NCBI GenBank assembly: GCA_025966315.1
Contig: JAOPUZ010000072.1
Location: 1 to 64,000, forward strand
DNA length: 64,000 nt
Reading direction: 5' to 3'
Source of the DNA: Frankiales bacterium
Lineage (GTDB): Bacteria; Actinomycetota; Actinomycetes; Mycobacteriales; Jatrophihabitantaceae
A program made the position numbers and the translations under genes. The notes under the pieces are model-generated. The model was not told the DNA's origin. It saw nothing but the letters and a program-made list of their open reading frames with translations, and did no database searches. Below, one piece after another: positions 48,953 to 59,608 of this stretch. Position 1 is the stretch's first letter. Each line of letters opens with the position of its first letter.

Positions 48953-50457
48953 CAGCGACCGCCTTCGCTCTTGGTGTTCAAAACGTTCACGTTGCGGAAC
49001 AAGGCCGACGGGCAACCATGCGACACCGCCGCCACCTGGCCCGGCTGGCCTTTGCCGCAGTTGAACGCACCGCCAAGCACGTACGTCTGGGCACCACCCG
49101 TTGCCTCCATTGAGCCCCAGAAGTCGGTCGTCGTGGCCTGATAGGCGACGTCGCGAAGCTGGCCCTCCAGCTTGCCGTTGCGGATGGCGAAGAACCGCTG
49201 ACCGGTGAACTGGAAGTTGTACCGCTGCATGTCGATCGACCACGACTTGTCGCCGACCACGTAGATACCGCGCTCGACTCCCCCGATGAGATCCTCGGTC
49301 GAGCCACCGCCGGGCATCGGGTGCAACGACACATTGGCCATCCGCTGTAAGGGAATGTGCCCGGGTGAATCCGCCAGCGCGCAGCCGTTGGAACGTCCGA
49401 AGCCGTTGTCGTGCGCCATCTGCCGGTTCAACTGGTAGCCGGTGAGCACCCCGGACGACACGATGTCGAAGCTGCTGGTGGCCACGCCCTCGTCGTCATA
49501 GCCGATCGTCGCCAGCCCGTGCTCCGTCGTCCGATCGCCAGTGACGTTCATGATCTCGCTGCCGTACCGCAGGGAGCCGAGCTTGTCGAGCGTCGCGAAC
49601 GAGGTGCCCGCGTACGCCGCCTCATAGCCCAGTGCCCGGTCGAGTTCGGTCGCATGCCCGATCGACTCGTGGATCGTGAGCCAGAGATTGGAAGGGTCGA
49701 TGACTAAGTCGTAGCGACCGGCCTGCACGGATGGTGCCTTGACGTGCTCGGCCAGCAGCGCCGGCAACTCGGCCACCTCGCGATCGAAGTCCCACCCGGT
49801 ACCGGTGACGTACTCCCAGCCACGCCCGGCCGGCGGGGCCAACGTGCGCATCGTGGAGAAGCCGCCTGCCGCGAGATCCACCTGCACGGCCGTGAACTCC
49901 GGCTCGATCCGGACGCGTTGCTGGGTCGTCACCGTGCCAGCCGTGTCGGCGTAGTACTTGTTTTCGAGGACCTGCAGCAGTTGCCCGTTGACGTGGTCGA
50001 CGCCGTCGGCGCTGAGTAGCCGTTCGGAAAAGTCCGTGAGCACCCCGATGCGTTCCGATTCGGCGATGTCGAACGGATTCTGCTCGTAGCTGGAAACCCA
50101 ACTGACGTTCGCATGCGCGGGCTCGTCCGCCAGCTCGACCGGGGCGGAACTGAGCACCCGGCTGAATTTTGCCGTGGTTACCGCCTGTTCGGCCAACCGG
50201 GCTGCGGCCGCCGGCGTCCGCTCGATGCCGGCCGCAAAGCCCCACGCACCGTCATGCACCACCCGCACGGCCAACCCCAGGTCTTCGTCGTCGATGCTGG
50301 ATTCCAGGCGGGCATCCCGAATGGAGATCCGGCCGCTGCGGATCCGTTCCATCCGGAAATCGGCGTGGCTGGCGCCCAATTCGCGAGCGCGGGACAGCGC
50401 GGCGTCGGCGAGCAGGGACAGCGGCAGGGCGAGGAACCGATCATCGATCTCGGGCAT
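48952..50457 (-). CDS. tldD: TldD family metalloprotease
   Basis: DPSNLWLTIHESIGHATELDRALGYEAAYAGTSF (HESxGH motif); 1-nt stop/start overlap with the TldE gene. Confidence 0.92.
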   Translation of the reverse strand: MPEIDDRFLALPLSLLADAALSRARELGASHADFRMERIRSGRISIRDARLESSIDDEDLGLAVRVVHDGAWGFAAGIERTPAAAARLAEQAVTTAKFSRVLSSAPVELADEPAHANVSWVSSYEQNPFDIAESERIGVLTDFSERLLSADGVDHVNGQLLQVLENKYYADTAGTVTTQQRVRIEPEFTAVQVDLAAGGFSTMRTLAPPAGRGWEYVTGTGWDFDREVAELPALLAEHVKAPSVQAGRYDLVIDPSNLWLTIHESIGHATELDRALGYEAAYAGTSFATLDKLGSLRYGSEIMNVTGDRTTEHGLATIGYDDEGVATSSFDIVSSGVLTGYQLNRQMAHDNGFGRSNGCALADSPGHIPLQRMANVSLHPMPGGGSTEDLIGGVERGIYVVGDKSWSIDMQRYNFQFTGQRFFAIRNGKLEGQLRDVAYQATTTDFWGSMEATGGAQTYVLGGAFNCGKGQPGQVAAVSHGCPSALFRNVNVLNTKSEGGR

Positions 50458-50516
50458 GTCAGCGACCCTAACCGGAGGGCCCGACAAAATGCATCGTCGC
50501 GTGGCAAGGTGACGCC

Positions 50517-51923
50517 ATGACTGCATCGCCTGACCCCTCTGCGGCATTTCTGAGCGCTGACTTTCCGTCCTTTCCTGAGGACTTCGTCTGGGGCGCCTCG
50601 ACCGCCGCGTACCAGATCGAGGGCGCCGTCACCGAGGATGGCCGCGGGCCCTCGGTGTGGGACACCTTCTGTGCCCAGCCCGGCCGGATCGTGGACGGTA
50701 GCAGCGGCGAGGTGGCCTGCGACCACTACCACCGTTACGTCGAGGACATCGCGCTGATGTCGGAGCTGGGGCTGGGTGGCTATCGATTCTCGATCGCCTG
50801 GCCGCGGATCCAGCCGACCGGCAGCGGAGCGGCGAACCAGGCCGGGATGTCCTTCTACGACCGGCTGGCCGACGACCTGCTCGCTGCCGGCATCGCCCCG
50901 ATGGCCACGCTCTTTCATTGGGATCTGCCGCAGGCGTTGCAGGACGAGGGCGGCTGGCTCAATCGCGAGACCGCGCTGCGCTTCGCCGACTACGCCCAGC
51001 TGATGGCCGAGCGGCTCGCGGACCGGGTGGCCCTGTGGTGTCCCGTGAACGAACCAAATGTGGTGACCATGCTCGGCCACGCCATCGGCCAGCACGCGCC
51101 CGGCTCGGCACTGGGACTCGACGCGTTGCCGGTCGCCCACCACCTGTTGCTCGGCCACGGGCTCGCCGTGCAGGCGTTGCGGGCCGCAGGCGCGTCGGCG
51201 GTCGGTTCGGCCAACAACCACTCACCGGTCTGGGTCGATGAGCAGCTTCTCGATCATCCCGCCCTCGAGCGAACGATCGCTGATCGGATCGCCGCCGACG
51301 CCTACGATGCGCTCTGGAATCGGTTGTTCGTCGAACCCATGCTGCTCGCCCGCTACCCCGATGGTTTCGCCGAGCTGATGCCCGGCCCGGTCGCGCAGGA
51401 CCTGGTGACAATCGGGCAGCCGCTCGATTTCTACGGCCTCAACTACTACAACCCGACCAAGATTGCCGCGCCGGGTAACGCGCAGCCGAGCGCGTCCGGT
51501 CCGGCGCCGCTGCCGTACAGCATGGTCGAGATCGAGGGCTACCCGCGCACCGACTTCGGCTGGCCGGTGGTGCCCGACGGCCTGCGCGAGATCCTGGTGC
51601 AATTGCGGGATCGCTATGGCTCGGCCCTGCCGCCGGTGTACATCACCGAGAACGGCTGCAGCTACAGCGACGGTCCGGACGCCTCCGGCCGGGTGGCGGA
51701 CCAACGACGGATCGACTACCTCGATTCACATCTGCGCGCCGTGCGGGCGGCTATGGCCGAAGGTGTTGCCGTCGCCGGCTACTTCTGCTGGTCGTTGCTG
51801 GACAATTTCGAGTGGGCTGAGGGCTACCGCCAGCGATTCGGGTTGGTGCACGTCGACTACGAGTCCCAGGTGCGGACTCCGAAGGATTCGTTTCGGTGGT
51901 ACGCCGAGATCGCGGCCCGCTAG
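50517..51923 (+). CDS. GH1 beta-glucosidase
   Basis: FPEDFVWGASTAAYQIEGAVTEDGRGPSVWDTFC; WCPVNEPNVV; VYITENGCSY. Confidence 0.95.
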   Translation: MTASPDPSAAFLSADFPSFPEDFVWGASTAAYQIEGAVTEDGRGPSVWDTFCAQPGRIVDGSSGEVACDHYHRYVEDIALMSELGLGGYRFSIAWPRIQPTGSGAANQAGMSFYDRLADDLLAAGIAPMATLFHWDLPQALQDEGGWLNRETALRFADYAQLMAERLADRVALWCPVNEPNVVTMLGHAIGQHAPGSALGLDALPVAHHLLLGHGLAVQALRAAGASAVGSANNHSPVWVDEQLLDHPALERTIADRIAADAYDALWNRLFVEPMLLARYPDGFAELMPGPVAQDLVTIGQPLDFYGLNYYNPTKIAAPGNAQPSASGPAPLPYSMVEIEGYPRTDFGWPVVPDGLREILVQLRDRYGSALPPVYITENGCSYSDGPDASGRVADQRRIDYLDSHLRAVRAAMAEGVAVAGYFCWSLLDNFEWAEGYRQRFGLVHVDYESQVRTPKDSFRWYAEIAAR

Positions 51924-53638
51924 CCGCGCTGGACCAGGAAATCGTCCAGCAATCCGGGAACCGTCCGGTCGGCCAGATCGAGCGACGCCCGCTCCTTCAG
52001 GTCGGCCACCGCATAGCCCTGGCGACCGGCCGCCGTGGTCGCGGTCAACGTCAGGATGCCCAGCCGGCGCTGGAAGAATGTCTGGCGCAGATTCCAGCCG
52101 ATCACCGCGTCCGCATCGAGAATGACTCGCCGCCGGACGAGGGATCCGGACCGGACGATCAGGTAGCGGCCGGCCAGCACGTGCCCCAGCGCGCGATAGC
52201 GGTCCAGCCCGAGCGGCACCGCCAGCACGGCAAGCAGGCCGGCGCAAACCACCAGCCAGGACGGCACGCCGCCGGCCAACCCGCCGGCCAACAGCCCGGC
52301 GAACACCAGGGCCGGCAGGGTTACGGCGCGCAGCAATCGGCGTCGGCAGGCGACTTCACCATGCCGGAGCAACGGCTCGTCCACGCCGCGGCCGGTGCGC
52401 ATTATCGGTCGAATGAGGCCGGCGACGCGGGCCCGGGGCGCCGGCGGGGCCAACAACGAACCACCCCGCTCACTGCCACGTCCGACCCGCAGGCCGGTGG
52501 CCACCGCGATCAAGCGGGCACCTCCGACCAGGCGCAGCAGGAGCGGCTCGCTCAGTTCGACGCCCCGCAGCCGTCGTTCCTCGATGCTGGTGGCGCGGGT
52601 GGTGATGAGCCCGCGGCTGACGTGTATCGATCCGCCGGGGTGCCGGGTCAGCCGGAAATTCCAGAAGGCCAGCGTGTAGCCGATCATCGACAGCACGGCG
52701 ATGAAGACGAGTACCCCGAGCGTGACCTGCACGACGTCCAGCCACAACGGGGTGGAGTCGAGATGCCGGGACGCTGATTGGACGGCGCCGACGCGTTTTA
52801 CGTCGAGATGAGCCTGCTCGACGATTCGCCAGGCGAAACCGGCGATCGCCAGGGCGGTCAACGCGCCGGACAACGTGAACGGTGCGTAGCGGATCCAGCC
52901 GGGGTTGAAGCGCAGTAGTTCGACTTCCGCATCAGGCGTTGGCTGGCCCGCCCAACCGGGCCGAGGAGCGAGCCGATGACCGTTCGGTTGCGCGCCCGGG
53001 AGGGCGTAGCCAGCGCTGCCCGGCCGCGGGTTGGGATCCAGGCTCACCGCCGCCGCGGTCGAACCCGCGACCGGGTGGCGATGCAGCAGTTCGGAGCGCA
53101 GCCGCTGTGCGTCGGCCGCGGACAGGCCGTCCAGTTCCAGCGACTCGCGTTTGCGATCCGTGCTGCCGGTGCCGATCGACACCTTGGCCAGCCCGAGGGC
53201 TCGGTGTAGCGCGTGCGAGGTCACGTCCACGGTCCGAACGCGGTCAGCGCGGGCCGCCACCACTTTGCGCCGGAACAGTCCGGTGCGTAGCTGGACCTGG
53301 TCGGCGGTGATCCGGTAGCGGGTGGTGAACCAGCGAATGACGCTGAGCGTGATGACGACCGCAAGCCCGATCAGGCTCCACCAGTGGCCACCGCCGCCAT
53401 TGGAATGGCCCGCGAAGAACAGCGCAATCAGCGCCGGGATGAAGCGGATGACCTCTCGGACGGGGTGGATGAGCAGCATCCGCGGCGACAGTCGACGCCA
53501 GTCGGCGGCCGCGTCGGATGGGCCGGGGCCGCCCTTGGTCGCAACCCTGGGCGCCCTCGCATCGCTGTGGTCGCCCAGGATGCTCATTACGTCATCTTGC
53601 CCCTCTGACTCAGGCTGTGCCGGCTCACGTGGCGTCAC
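51920..53638 (-). CDS. bacterial PH-domain membrane protein (YdbT-like)
   Basis: WFTTRYRITADQVQLRTGLFRRKVVAARADRVRTVDVTSHALHRALGLAKVSIGTGS. Confidence 0.85.
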   Translation of the reverse strand: MTPREPAQPESEGQDDVMSILGDHSDARAPRVATKGGPGPSDAAADWRRLSPRMLLIHPVREVIRFIPALIALFFAGHSNGGGGHWWSLIGLAVVITLSVIRWFTTRYRITADQVQLRTGLFRRKVVAARADRVRTVDVTSHALHRALGLAKVSIGTGSTDRKRESLELDGLSAADAQRLRSELLHRHPVAGSTAAAVSLDPNPRPGSAGYALPGAQPNGHRLAPRPGWAGQPTPDAEVELLRFNPGWIRYAPFTLSGALTALAIAGFAWRIVEQAHLDVKRVGAVQSASRHLDSTPLWLDVVQVTLGVLVFIAVLSMIGYTLAFWNFRLTRHPGGSIHVSRGLITTRATSIEERRLRGVELSEPLLLRLVGGARLIAVATGLRVGRGSERGGSLLAPPAPRARVAGLIRPIMRTGRGVDEPLLRHGEVACRRRLLRAVTLPALVFAGLLAGGLAGGVPSWLVVCAGLLAVLAVPLGLDRYRALGHVLAGRYLIVRSGSLVRRRVILDADAVIGWNLRQTFFQRRLGILTLTATTAAGRQGYAVADLKERASLDLADRTVPGLLDDFLVQRG

Positions 53639-54674
53639 CTTCGCTGCGGGCCGTGATGCTGGTGAGATCGGCGACGAGCTGGTCGGCGGTCGCCGCGCTG
53701 ACGCCGCGCAGCTTTATCGGGCCAGCCGCGGACGCGGTCGTCACGGTCACATTGGCGAGCCCGAAGACCTGTTCCAACGGACCTCGCTCGGTGTCCACCG
53801 TTTGAATGCGGGACACCGGCGCGATCCGGCGTTCCTGGGTAACCCACCCGGAGCGCGAGTAGAAGGCCGTCCCGGTGAGTTCCCAACGATGGACCCGATA
53901 ACGCCAGCGCGGCATGATCGCAAGGTGGGCGACGGCCAGCAAAGCGGACACGATCAGAATGGTGATGTTCACGCCTTGATGCCCAGCGGTGTGCGTGAAG
54001 GCAAGGATGACGACCTGCAGGCCGATGAAGATCAGCCAGCCGAGCAGCGCGCGCACCGTCCAGAACAGCACCGCGCGCGGGCTGACCAGGTTCGCGGGCT
54101 GCCGCAGCGCGAGCGCATTTCGCCGGTCGGCCGGATCCGGGTCACGCGGTAGCCGGCTCCAGATCTCGGCGTCGCTGCGCTGCCCGTCCTTGAAGTAGCT
54201 CGACCGCATTACGCCCTCACGGTGGTAACCGGCGCGGGAGGCAACCGCGCGCGAGGCGATGTTCGCCGCGTCGATCGTCAGTTGCACGCGTTGTGCACCG
54301 ACCTGGTTGAACGACCACCGGGTCAGCTGTTCGAGGATCGAGGCGGCCACCCCACGGCCGCGTGACGCCGGCGCAACGGCGTAGCCGAGCTCGACCTCAG
54401 CGCGTTCCTCGTCGATGTGCACGGCCAACGCCAAGCCCAGAAAGGTGCCGGACCCGTCCACCGCAGCGAAGCCCTGTTTGGTCCGTTCGGCCCGGCCTCT
54501 TTCGTAGCCTGCAAACCATTGCTCGACGAACTCCTGGCCGGCGTCAACCGGGAACAGCGTGAACTGTGCGACTTCGCGGTCGGCCATCAGCGCCTGCACC
54601 GCGGGTAGGTGTTCCCGGGCCAGCGGCAGCAGGCGCACGTCGAGCGGCGGTGCGGTCGTCGAGGGCGCACTCAC
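53625..54674 (-). CDS. GNAT acetyltransferase fused to PH-domain (YdbS-like) membrane module
   Basis: N-terminus VELGYAVAPASRGRGVAASILEQLTRWSFNQVGAQRVQLTIDAANIASRAVASRAGYHREGV; C-terminus two TM then TAFYSRSGWVTQERRIAPVSRIQTVDTERGPLEQVFGLANVTVTTAS. Confidence 0.85.
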   Translation of the reverse strand: MSAPSTTAPPLDVRLLPLAREHLPAVQALMADREVAQFTLFPVDAGQEFVEQWFAGYERGRAERTKQGFAAVDGSGTFLGLALAVHIDEERAEVELGYAVAPASRGRGVAASILEQLTRWSFNQVGAQRVQLTIDAANIASRAVASRAGYHREGVMRSSYFKDGQRSDAEIWSRLPRDPDPADRRNALALRQPANLVSPRAVLFWTVRALLGWLIFIGLQVVILAFTHTAGHQGVNITILIVSALLAVAHLAIMPRWRYRVHRWELTGTAFYSRSGWVTQERRIAPVSRIQTVDTERGPLEQVFGLANVTVTTASAAGPIKLRGVSAATADQLVADLTSITARSEGDAT

Positions 54675-56565
54675 TGTGGCACCGCGGCCAGGAACGAATG
54701 CGCGATCGGGACGGCACCGGTGCCGGAGTTCTCACCGCCGTAGACGAAGACGGCAAAAGCGAGATCACCGCGGCTGCCGGCAAACCAGGAGTGGCTCTTC
54801 GGAGGCACATCGGTTCCGAATTCGGCCGTCCCGGTCTTGCCTTCGACGTTTCCGGGCAAGTCGGCCAGCGCTCGGCCGGTGGCCCCGTCCTGTGCGACGG
54901 TCGCTCGCATGATGCTGTTCATCTTGGCAGTCAACGCTGCCGGGTAGGCCGGCCCCGGGGCAGCCTGCTGACCGGCCACGAGCGACGGTGCCACCAGGCG
55001 ACCATGAGCGGCCGCGCCGGCAATGGAGGCCATCAGCAACGGGCTGACCAGCACTTTGCCCTGGCCTATGGCGTCCGCCGCTCGTTCGTTGACCGTCGCC
55101 CGGGGGCCGGCAGCGAACCCGAGAACGCCGCGACCGGCAACTTCCAGGTCGCGCCCAGTCCGAGCGCGGTAGCGGCTGTGCGTTGCGCGGTGGCCGGCAA
55201 ACCGAGGGCCAGGTTTATCGCGGTGGTGTTGCACGAATAGCCAAAGGCGGCACTCAGATCGATGCCCTCGTGGTGAAACTGGTTCTCGTTCACAAAGGTC
55301 TGCCCGTTGACCTCGACGGCACCGGGGCAGGTCACCGGAGTTGCCGGAGTCAGCGCCGGCTTGGCCGTGAATGCCGCGGTATAGGTGACGATCTTGAACG
55401 TCGAGCCCGCGGGGTACTGGCCGACGAGCGCGATGTCGTCGGTGGCCGCGGCCGAATTGGCGACCGCCAGGATCTTTCCCGTCGACGGTTGCAATGCCAC
55501 CAGGGATGCGGGCTGAGTCTCACCGGCCAGTGCCGCGTCGGCCGCCTGCTGCACCGTCCGGTCGAGGGTGAGCCGGACGGCCGTGCCCGGCTTGGCCGCC
55601 ATCACCGAGCCCAGCTTGGCGCCGAGCGAGCCGTCCGAATCGTTGGCGGCATAGACGTCCACCGCGGCCGAGCCGGCCAGCGTCGAATCGAACGCCAGCT
55701 GGAGACCGGACAGGCCGGTGTCGTCGCCGGTCTGCACACGACCCTTCGACGCGTCGATGATGTCCTTGGTCGCCGGTCCGACCGATCCGAGCAGCGGGCG
55801 GGCGAACTGCGAGGTCGGCGGCAATAGCAACGTTCGCTCCGGGAACCTGGTCCCGGCCAGCTCGTGGATGCGGGCCCGAATCGACTCATACACCGGCTTG
55901 CGAAGCGTGATGATCAACGCGAAACCGTTCGGCGGGGTGGCTTTGACCGCGCTGATGATCTGAGCCGCGGTGGATTCCAGTTGCGGTACTGCCGCCAGCG
56001 TCGCGGCCAGCGAGGTGAGGTTCGTCACCGCCGACGGTTCGATCCCGACGTCCACCACCGGCGTCTCGGTGAACAGTGGCCGTCCCGCGCTGTCCTGCAG
56101 AGCGGCCCGCGACGGCAGGGTCCGTTGTACGACCAGGTGAGCCCCGTCGGCCAGGTCGGGGTGCAGGTCGGTTGCGGCCCAGCTGACCAGCCACTGCTTA
56201 CCTTGCTTGGTCATCGGCAGCGAGCCGTCGTACGACCAGGGCGTGGTCACCCCCGGCAGCCGCCAGCTGGCGTGGAAGTCGGCGGTGGCTGCACTGCTCG
56301 TCCGTCCGGTCAACGAGGTGACTAGCAAGGTCCCGACGGTGCCGCTGCCAAGCCCGGTCAGGCTCGCCTCGATCGTGGCCAGAGCCTTCGTCGACGCGGT
56401 CGTCGTTGCGGCCGCGGCGGTGGCGTCGCCGCGACCCACGGCGTCCAGGAAGGATTGGGCAGCGACCTGCTCGGCGGGCGTCTTGTGGGAGGACGTGCAC
56501 GCCGTCGTCAACAGCAGGACGGCGAGCAGGCTCAGCACCGGAGCGAGTTTGCGGGCGGCGATCAT
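54671..56565 (-). pseudogene. penicillin-binding protein/transpeptidase with MecA_N-like domain, frameshifted
   Basis: Lipobox LLTTACTS; STFK and SCN motifs in the 5' frame, KTGTAEFG in the 3' frame; single-base frameshift near 55096-55107. Confidence 0.85.
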
Positions 56566-56687
56566 CGGCCGGGCTCGAAGGACATGCAGCCATACAACCA
56601 AACAACTCCGACAATCTTGCACCGTGTTGGCTCGTAGTGACCAAGCCGGCGTTGGATTCGAACGCGGCTTGATCGTCATGGGATAGC

Positions 56688-58622
56688 GTGCGAGCGGTGT
56701 CGACCGCGCAGGCCCTGCAGAGGCACCTGGATGGTCGCTGGTCCGGGGTCCGGGCGACGGTGCGGGCGCTGAGTGAGCGAGAATTGTTCCGGCCCGAGAG
56801 CGGGCTGCCAACCGTTGCGCATCGGGCCCGGACACTGTTGCAACTGCGGTCGCTGGCCGATGCCGGCCTGACCCAGATGGGCTTCGACGAACGGTACGGG
56901 GGCCAGGGCGATCTGGGCGCCTCGATCACCGCGTTCGACATGCTCGGCATGGGTGACCTGTCCCTGCTGGTCAAGACCGGTGTGCAGTTCGGCCTGTTCG
57001 GCGGGGCGGTCGCCCACCTCGGCACCGAACGGCATCACCGCGAGTACCTGTCCGATATCGCCAATGGACGCCTGCTCGGCTGTTTCGCGATGACCGAGCA
57101 CGGCCACGGTTCTGACGTGGCCGGGTTGCAAACCACGGCCACGTTCGACCGGGCGACGGACGAGTTCGTGATCTGCACGCCGACCGATGACGCCCGCAAG
57201 GATTACATCGGCAACGCGGCTGACGATGGCCGGGTCGCGGTGGTCTTTGCCCAGCTGATCACGGGCGGGATCCCCCATGGCGTACATGCGTTTCTGGTTC
57301 CGCTGCGGGACGAGGCCGGTGCCGTGATCCCCGGGGTACGAATCGCCGACTCGGGTTTGAAGGCCGGCCTGAACGGGGTCGACAACGGGCAGCTCTGGTT
57401 CGACGGTGCCCGGATCCCGCGAGACAACCTGCTCGACCGCTACGGCCAGGTGCTGGCCAACGGTTCATACCGCACGCCGATCGAGGATGACACCAAGCGG
57501 TTCTTCACGATGCTGGGCACCCTCATTCAGGGCCGGATCAGCGTGGCCGGCGCCAGTGTCAGCGCCACCAAGGTCGCGCTCACGCTGGCCGGGCGATACG
57601 CGCAGCGCCGCACGCAGTTCACTGCCCCCGGCCATGACCAGGAGATCGTGGTGATGGATTACCTCAGCCATCAGCGCAAACTGCTGCCACCACTGGCACG
57701 GACGTACGCATTGCACTTCGCGCAGGGCGAGCTGGTCGAGATGCTGCATGAGGTGCTCGGCGCCCGGGCCCTGGCCAGCGGCGACGCCGTCATCGGCGAC
57801 GATCCGCGGCGGCGTCAGCTCGAGACTCGCGCGGCCGGCATCAAGGCCATGGCTACCTGGCACGCAACCAACACCATCCAGGTCTGCCGTGAGGCCTGCG
57901 GCGGTGCGGGCTATCTAGCGTCGAACCGGTTGGCCGATCTCAAGGCGGACACCGATGTCTTCACCACCTTCGAAGGCGACAACACCGTGCTGTTGCAGCT
58001 GGTGGCCAAGGAACTGCTGACCGCGTACGGCAAGCGCATCAAGGGGCTGGGCCTCGCAGCGACCGTGCGGTTCGGGGCACGTCAGACGCTGCACACCGCC
58101 CTGGACCGGACGCCGCTGCGCGATATGCCGGCCCGGTTGGCCGCCAGATCCGCGACCGCTTTCGACGATCGCGATTGGCAGTTGGCCATGCTGGCCTTCC
58201 GCGAGCAGCGCCAGGTCGAGGCGCTGGCCTGGCGGATGCGACGAGCCGACGGGGCCGCCGCAACCGGTGATCCGGCCGGTGCGGTCAACGCCGTCCAGGA
58301 TCAGCTGCTGAGCACGGCCCGGGCTCACGTCGACCACGTGCTGTTGCAGGCCTTCGTCGCCGGCATTGCCAGCTGTCCGGATGCCGCCGCGGCTGCCGCC
58401 CTGTCCCAGCTGTGCGACCTGTTCGCGCTGTCCACGATCGAGGCCGACCGGGCTTGGTACCTCGAGCGTGGCCGGCTGAGCGCCGCGCGCTCCCGGCAAC
58501 TGGCGGGGGCCGTGAACGACCTGTGCGGCGTCCTGCGTCCGCAATTGGGCGAGCTTCTCGATGCGTTCGGCATCCCGCCCGCGATGCTCGACGTTCCCAT
58601 GCTGCGCGAGCAGGAGGGCTGA
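56688..58622 (+). CDS. acyl-CoA dehydrogenase/oxidase family protein
   Basis: CFAMTEHGHGSDVAGLQTTATFD...CREACGGAGYLASNRLADLKADTDVFTTFEGDNTVLLQLVAKELL. Confidence 0.92.
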   Translation: MRAVSTAQALQRHLDGRWSGVRATVRALSERELFRPESGLPTVAHRARTLLQLRSLADAGLTQMGFDERYGGQGDLGASITAFDMLGMGDLSLLVKTGVQFGLFGGAVAHLGTERHHREYLSDIANGRLLGCFAMTEHGHGSDVAGLQTTATFDRATDEFVICTPTDDARKDYIGNAADDGRVAVVFAQLITGGIPHGVHAFLVPLRDEAGAVIPGVRIADSGLKAGLNGVDNGQLWFDGARIPRDNLLDRYGQVLANGSYRTPIEDDTKRFFTMLGTLIQGRISVAGASVSATKVALTLAGRYAQRRTQFTAPGHDQEIVVMDYLSHQRKLLPPLARTYALHFAQGELVEMLHEVLGARALASGDAVIGDDPRRRQLETRAAGIKAMATWHATNTIQVCREACGGAGYLASNRLADLKADTDVFTTFEGDNTVLLQLVAKELLTAYGKRIKGLGLAATVRFGARQTLHTALDRTPLRDMPARLAARSATAFDDRDWQLAMLAFREQRQVEALAWRMRRADGAAATGDPAGAVNAVQDQLLSTARAHVDHVLLQAFVAGIASCPDAAAAAALSQLCDLFALSTIEADRAWYLERGRLSAARSRQLAGAVNDLCGVLRPQLGELLDAFGIPPAMLDVPMLREQEG

Positions 58623-58662
58623 GGACGACTGGGGCCGGGCCCAGGGCATAGGGTTTGTAGTT

Positions 58663-59541
58663 GTGACCTCGATCGGTGCAGTGGCTGCGGTAGCTGCGGC
58701 GGGTGTCGCTGCCGGCACTATCAATGCCGTGGTCGGCTCCGGCACGTTGATCACTTTTCCGGTGCTGCTGTCCCTCGGCGTACCACCGGTGACGGCCAAC
58801 GTGTCTAACACGATCGGCCTGGTGCCCGGCAGCTTCAGCGGGGCCTGGGGGTATCGCCGCGAATTGACCGGCCAGCGTGACCGGCTGCTTCGACTGGGCG
58901 TGGCGTCATTCCTCGGCGGCGTGGCCGGCGCGGTGCTGTTGCTCGTGCTGCCGGCAGATGTGTTCAAGGCAGTCGTGCCGGTACTGATCGTGGCCGCTTT
59001 AGTCCTGGTCGTGACCCAACCCCGGTTGGCGCGGCGCTTCGTGGGTGCGAACGCGCCACCCGCCGCCGAGCCAGCCGCCGTGCAGGCCCTTGATCCGGCT
59101 AATGCCCCGGCCGGCGGCCCGGTCCGCACACGCGCCGTCGATGCGACCGTCCCGCGGGATCCGCTGTCGCCGCCTGGGCACATACTCGGCCGGCATCCGG
59201 TCTGGCTACTGGTTCTGGTCTTCGGCACCGGCGTGTACGGCGGTTACTTCGGGGCTGCCCAGGGCGTGCTGCTGGTGGCGATCATGGGGATGTTGCTGGA
59301 CACCAACCTCCAGCGGGTGAACGGCATCAAGAACATGCTGGCCGGCGTGGTGAACGGGGTGGCCGGCATCCTGTTCGCGATCTTGTCGCACCCCAACTGG
59401 GTCTATGTGGCGATCATCGCGGTCGGGTCCACGATCGGCGGCCAGCTGGGCGCGCATATCGGCCGGCGGCTGCGCCCGATGGTGCTCCGCGGCGTGATCG
59501 TCGTCGTCGGGCTGGCGGCGCTGGTCAAGTTCCTGCTCTAA
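58663..59541 (+). CDS. TauE/SafE family sulfite exporter-like permease
   Basis: AGTINAVVGSGTLITFPVLLSLGVPPVTANVSNTIGLVPGSFSGAWGYRREL. Confidence 0.9.
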   Translation: MTSIGAVAAVAAAGVAAGTINAVVGSGTLITFPVLLSLGVPPVTANVSNTIGLVPGSFSGAWGYRRELTGQRDRLLRLGVASFLGGVAGAVLLLVLPADVFKAVVPVLIVAALVLVVTQPRLARRFVGANAPPAAEPAAVQALDPANAPAGGPVRTRAVDATVPRDPLSPPGHILGRHPVWLLVLVFGTGVYGGYFGAAQGVLLVAIMGMLLDTNLQRVNGIKNMLAGVVNGVAGILFAILSHPNWVYVAIIAVGSTIGGQLGAHIGRRLRPMVLRGVIVVVGLAALVKFLL

Positions 59542-59545
59542 CCGC

Positions 59546-59596
59546 CGAATCGTGCAACATCTGGCATCACCCAGACGCCAGATGTTGCACGATTCG
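59546..59596. terminator. 20-bp perfect inverted repeat between convergent genes
   Basis: CGAATCGTGCAACATCTGGC / GCCAGATGTTGCACGATTCG, 11-nt spacer. Confidence 0.65.
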
Positions 59597-59608
59597 CCAG
59601 TTGTGTTG

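Noticed and set aside
55090-55110. Programmed -1 frameshift in the PBP gene
   Set aside because: No canonical X XXY YYZ heptamer in the right phase; sequencing error or pseudogene is simpler, so only the frameshift itself is reported.
56645-56670. tRNA T-loop-like motif (CGTTCGAATCC on the minus strand)
   Set aside because: No T-stem pairing, acceptor stem or anticodon arm could be found around it.
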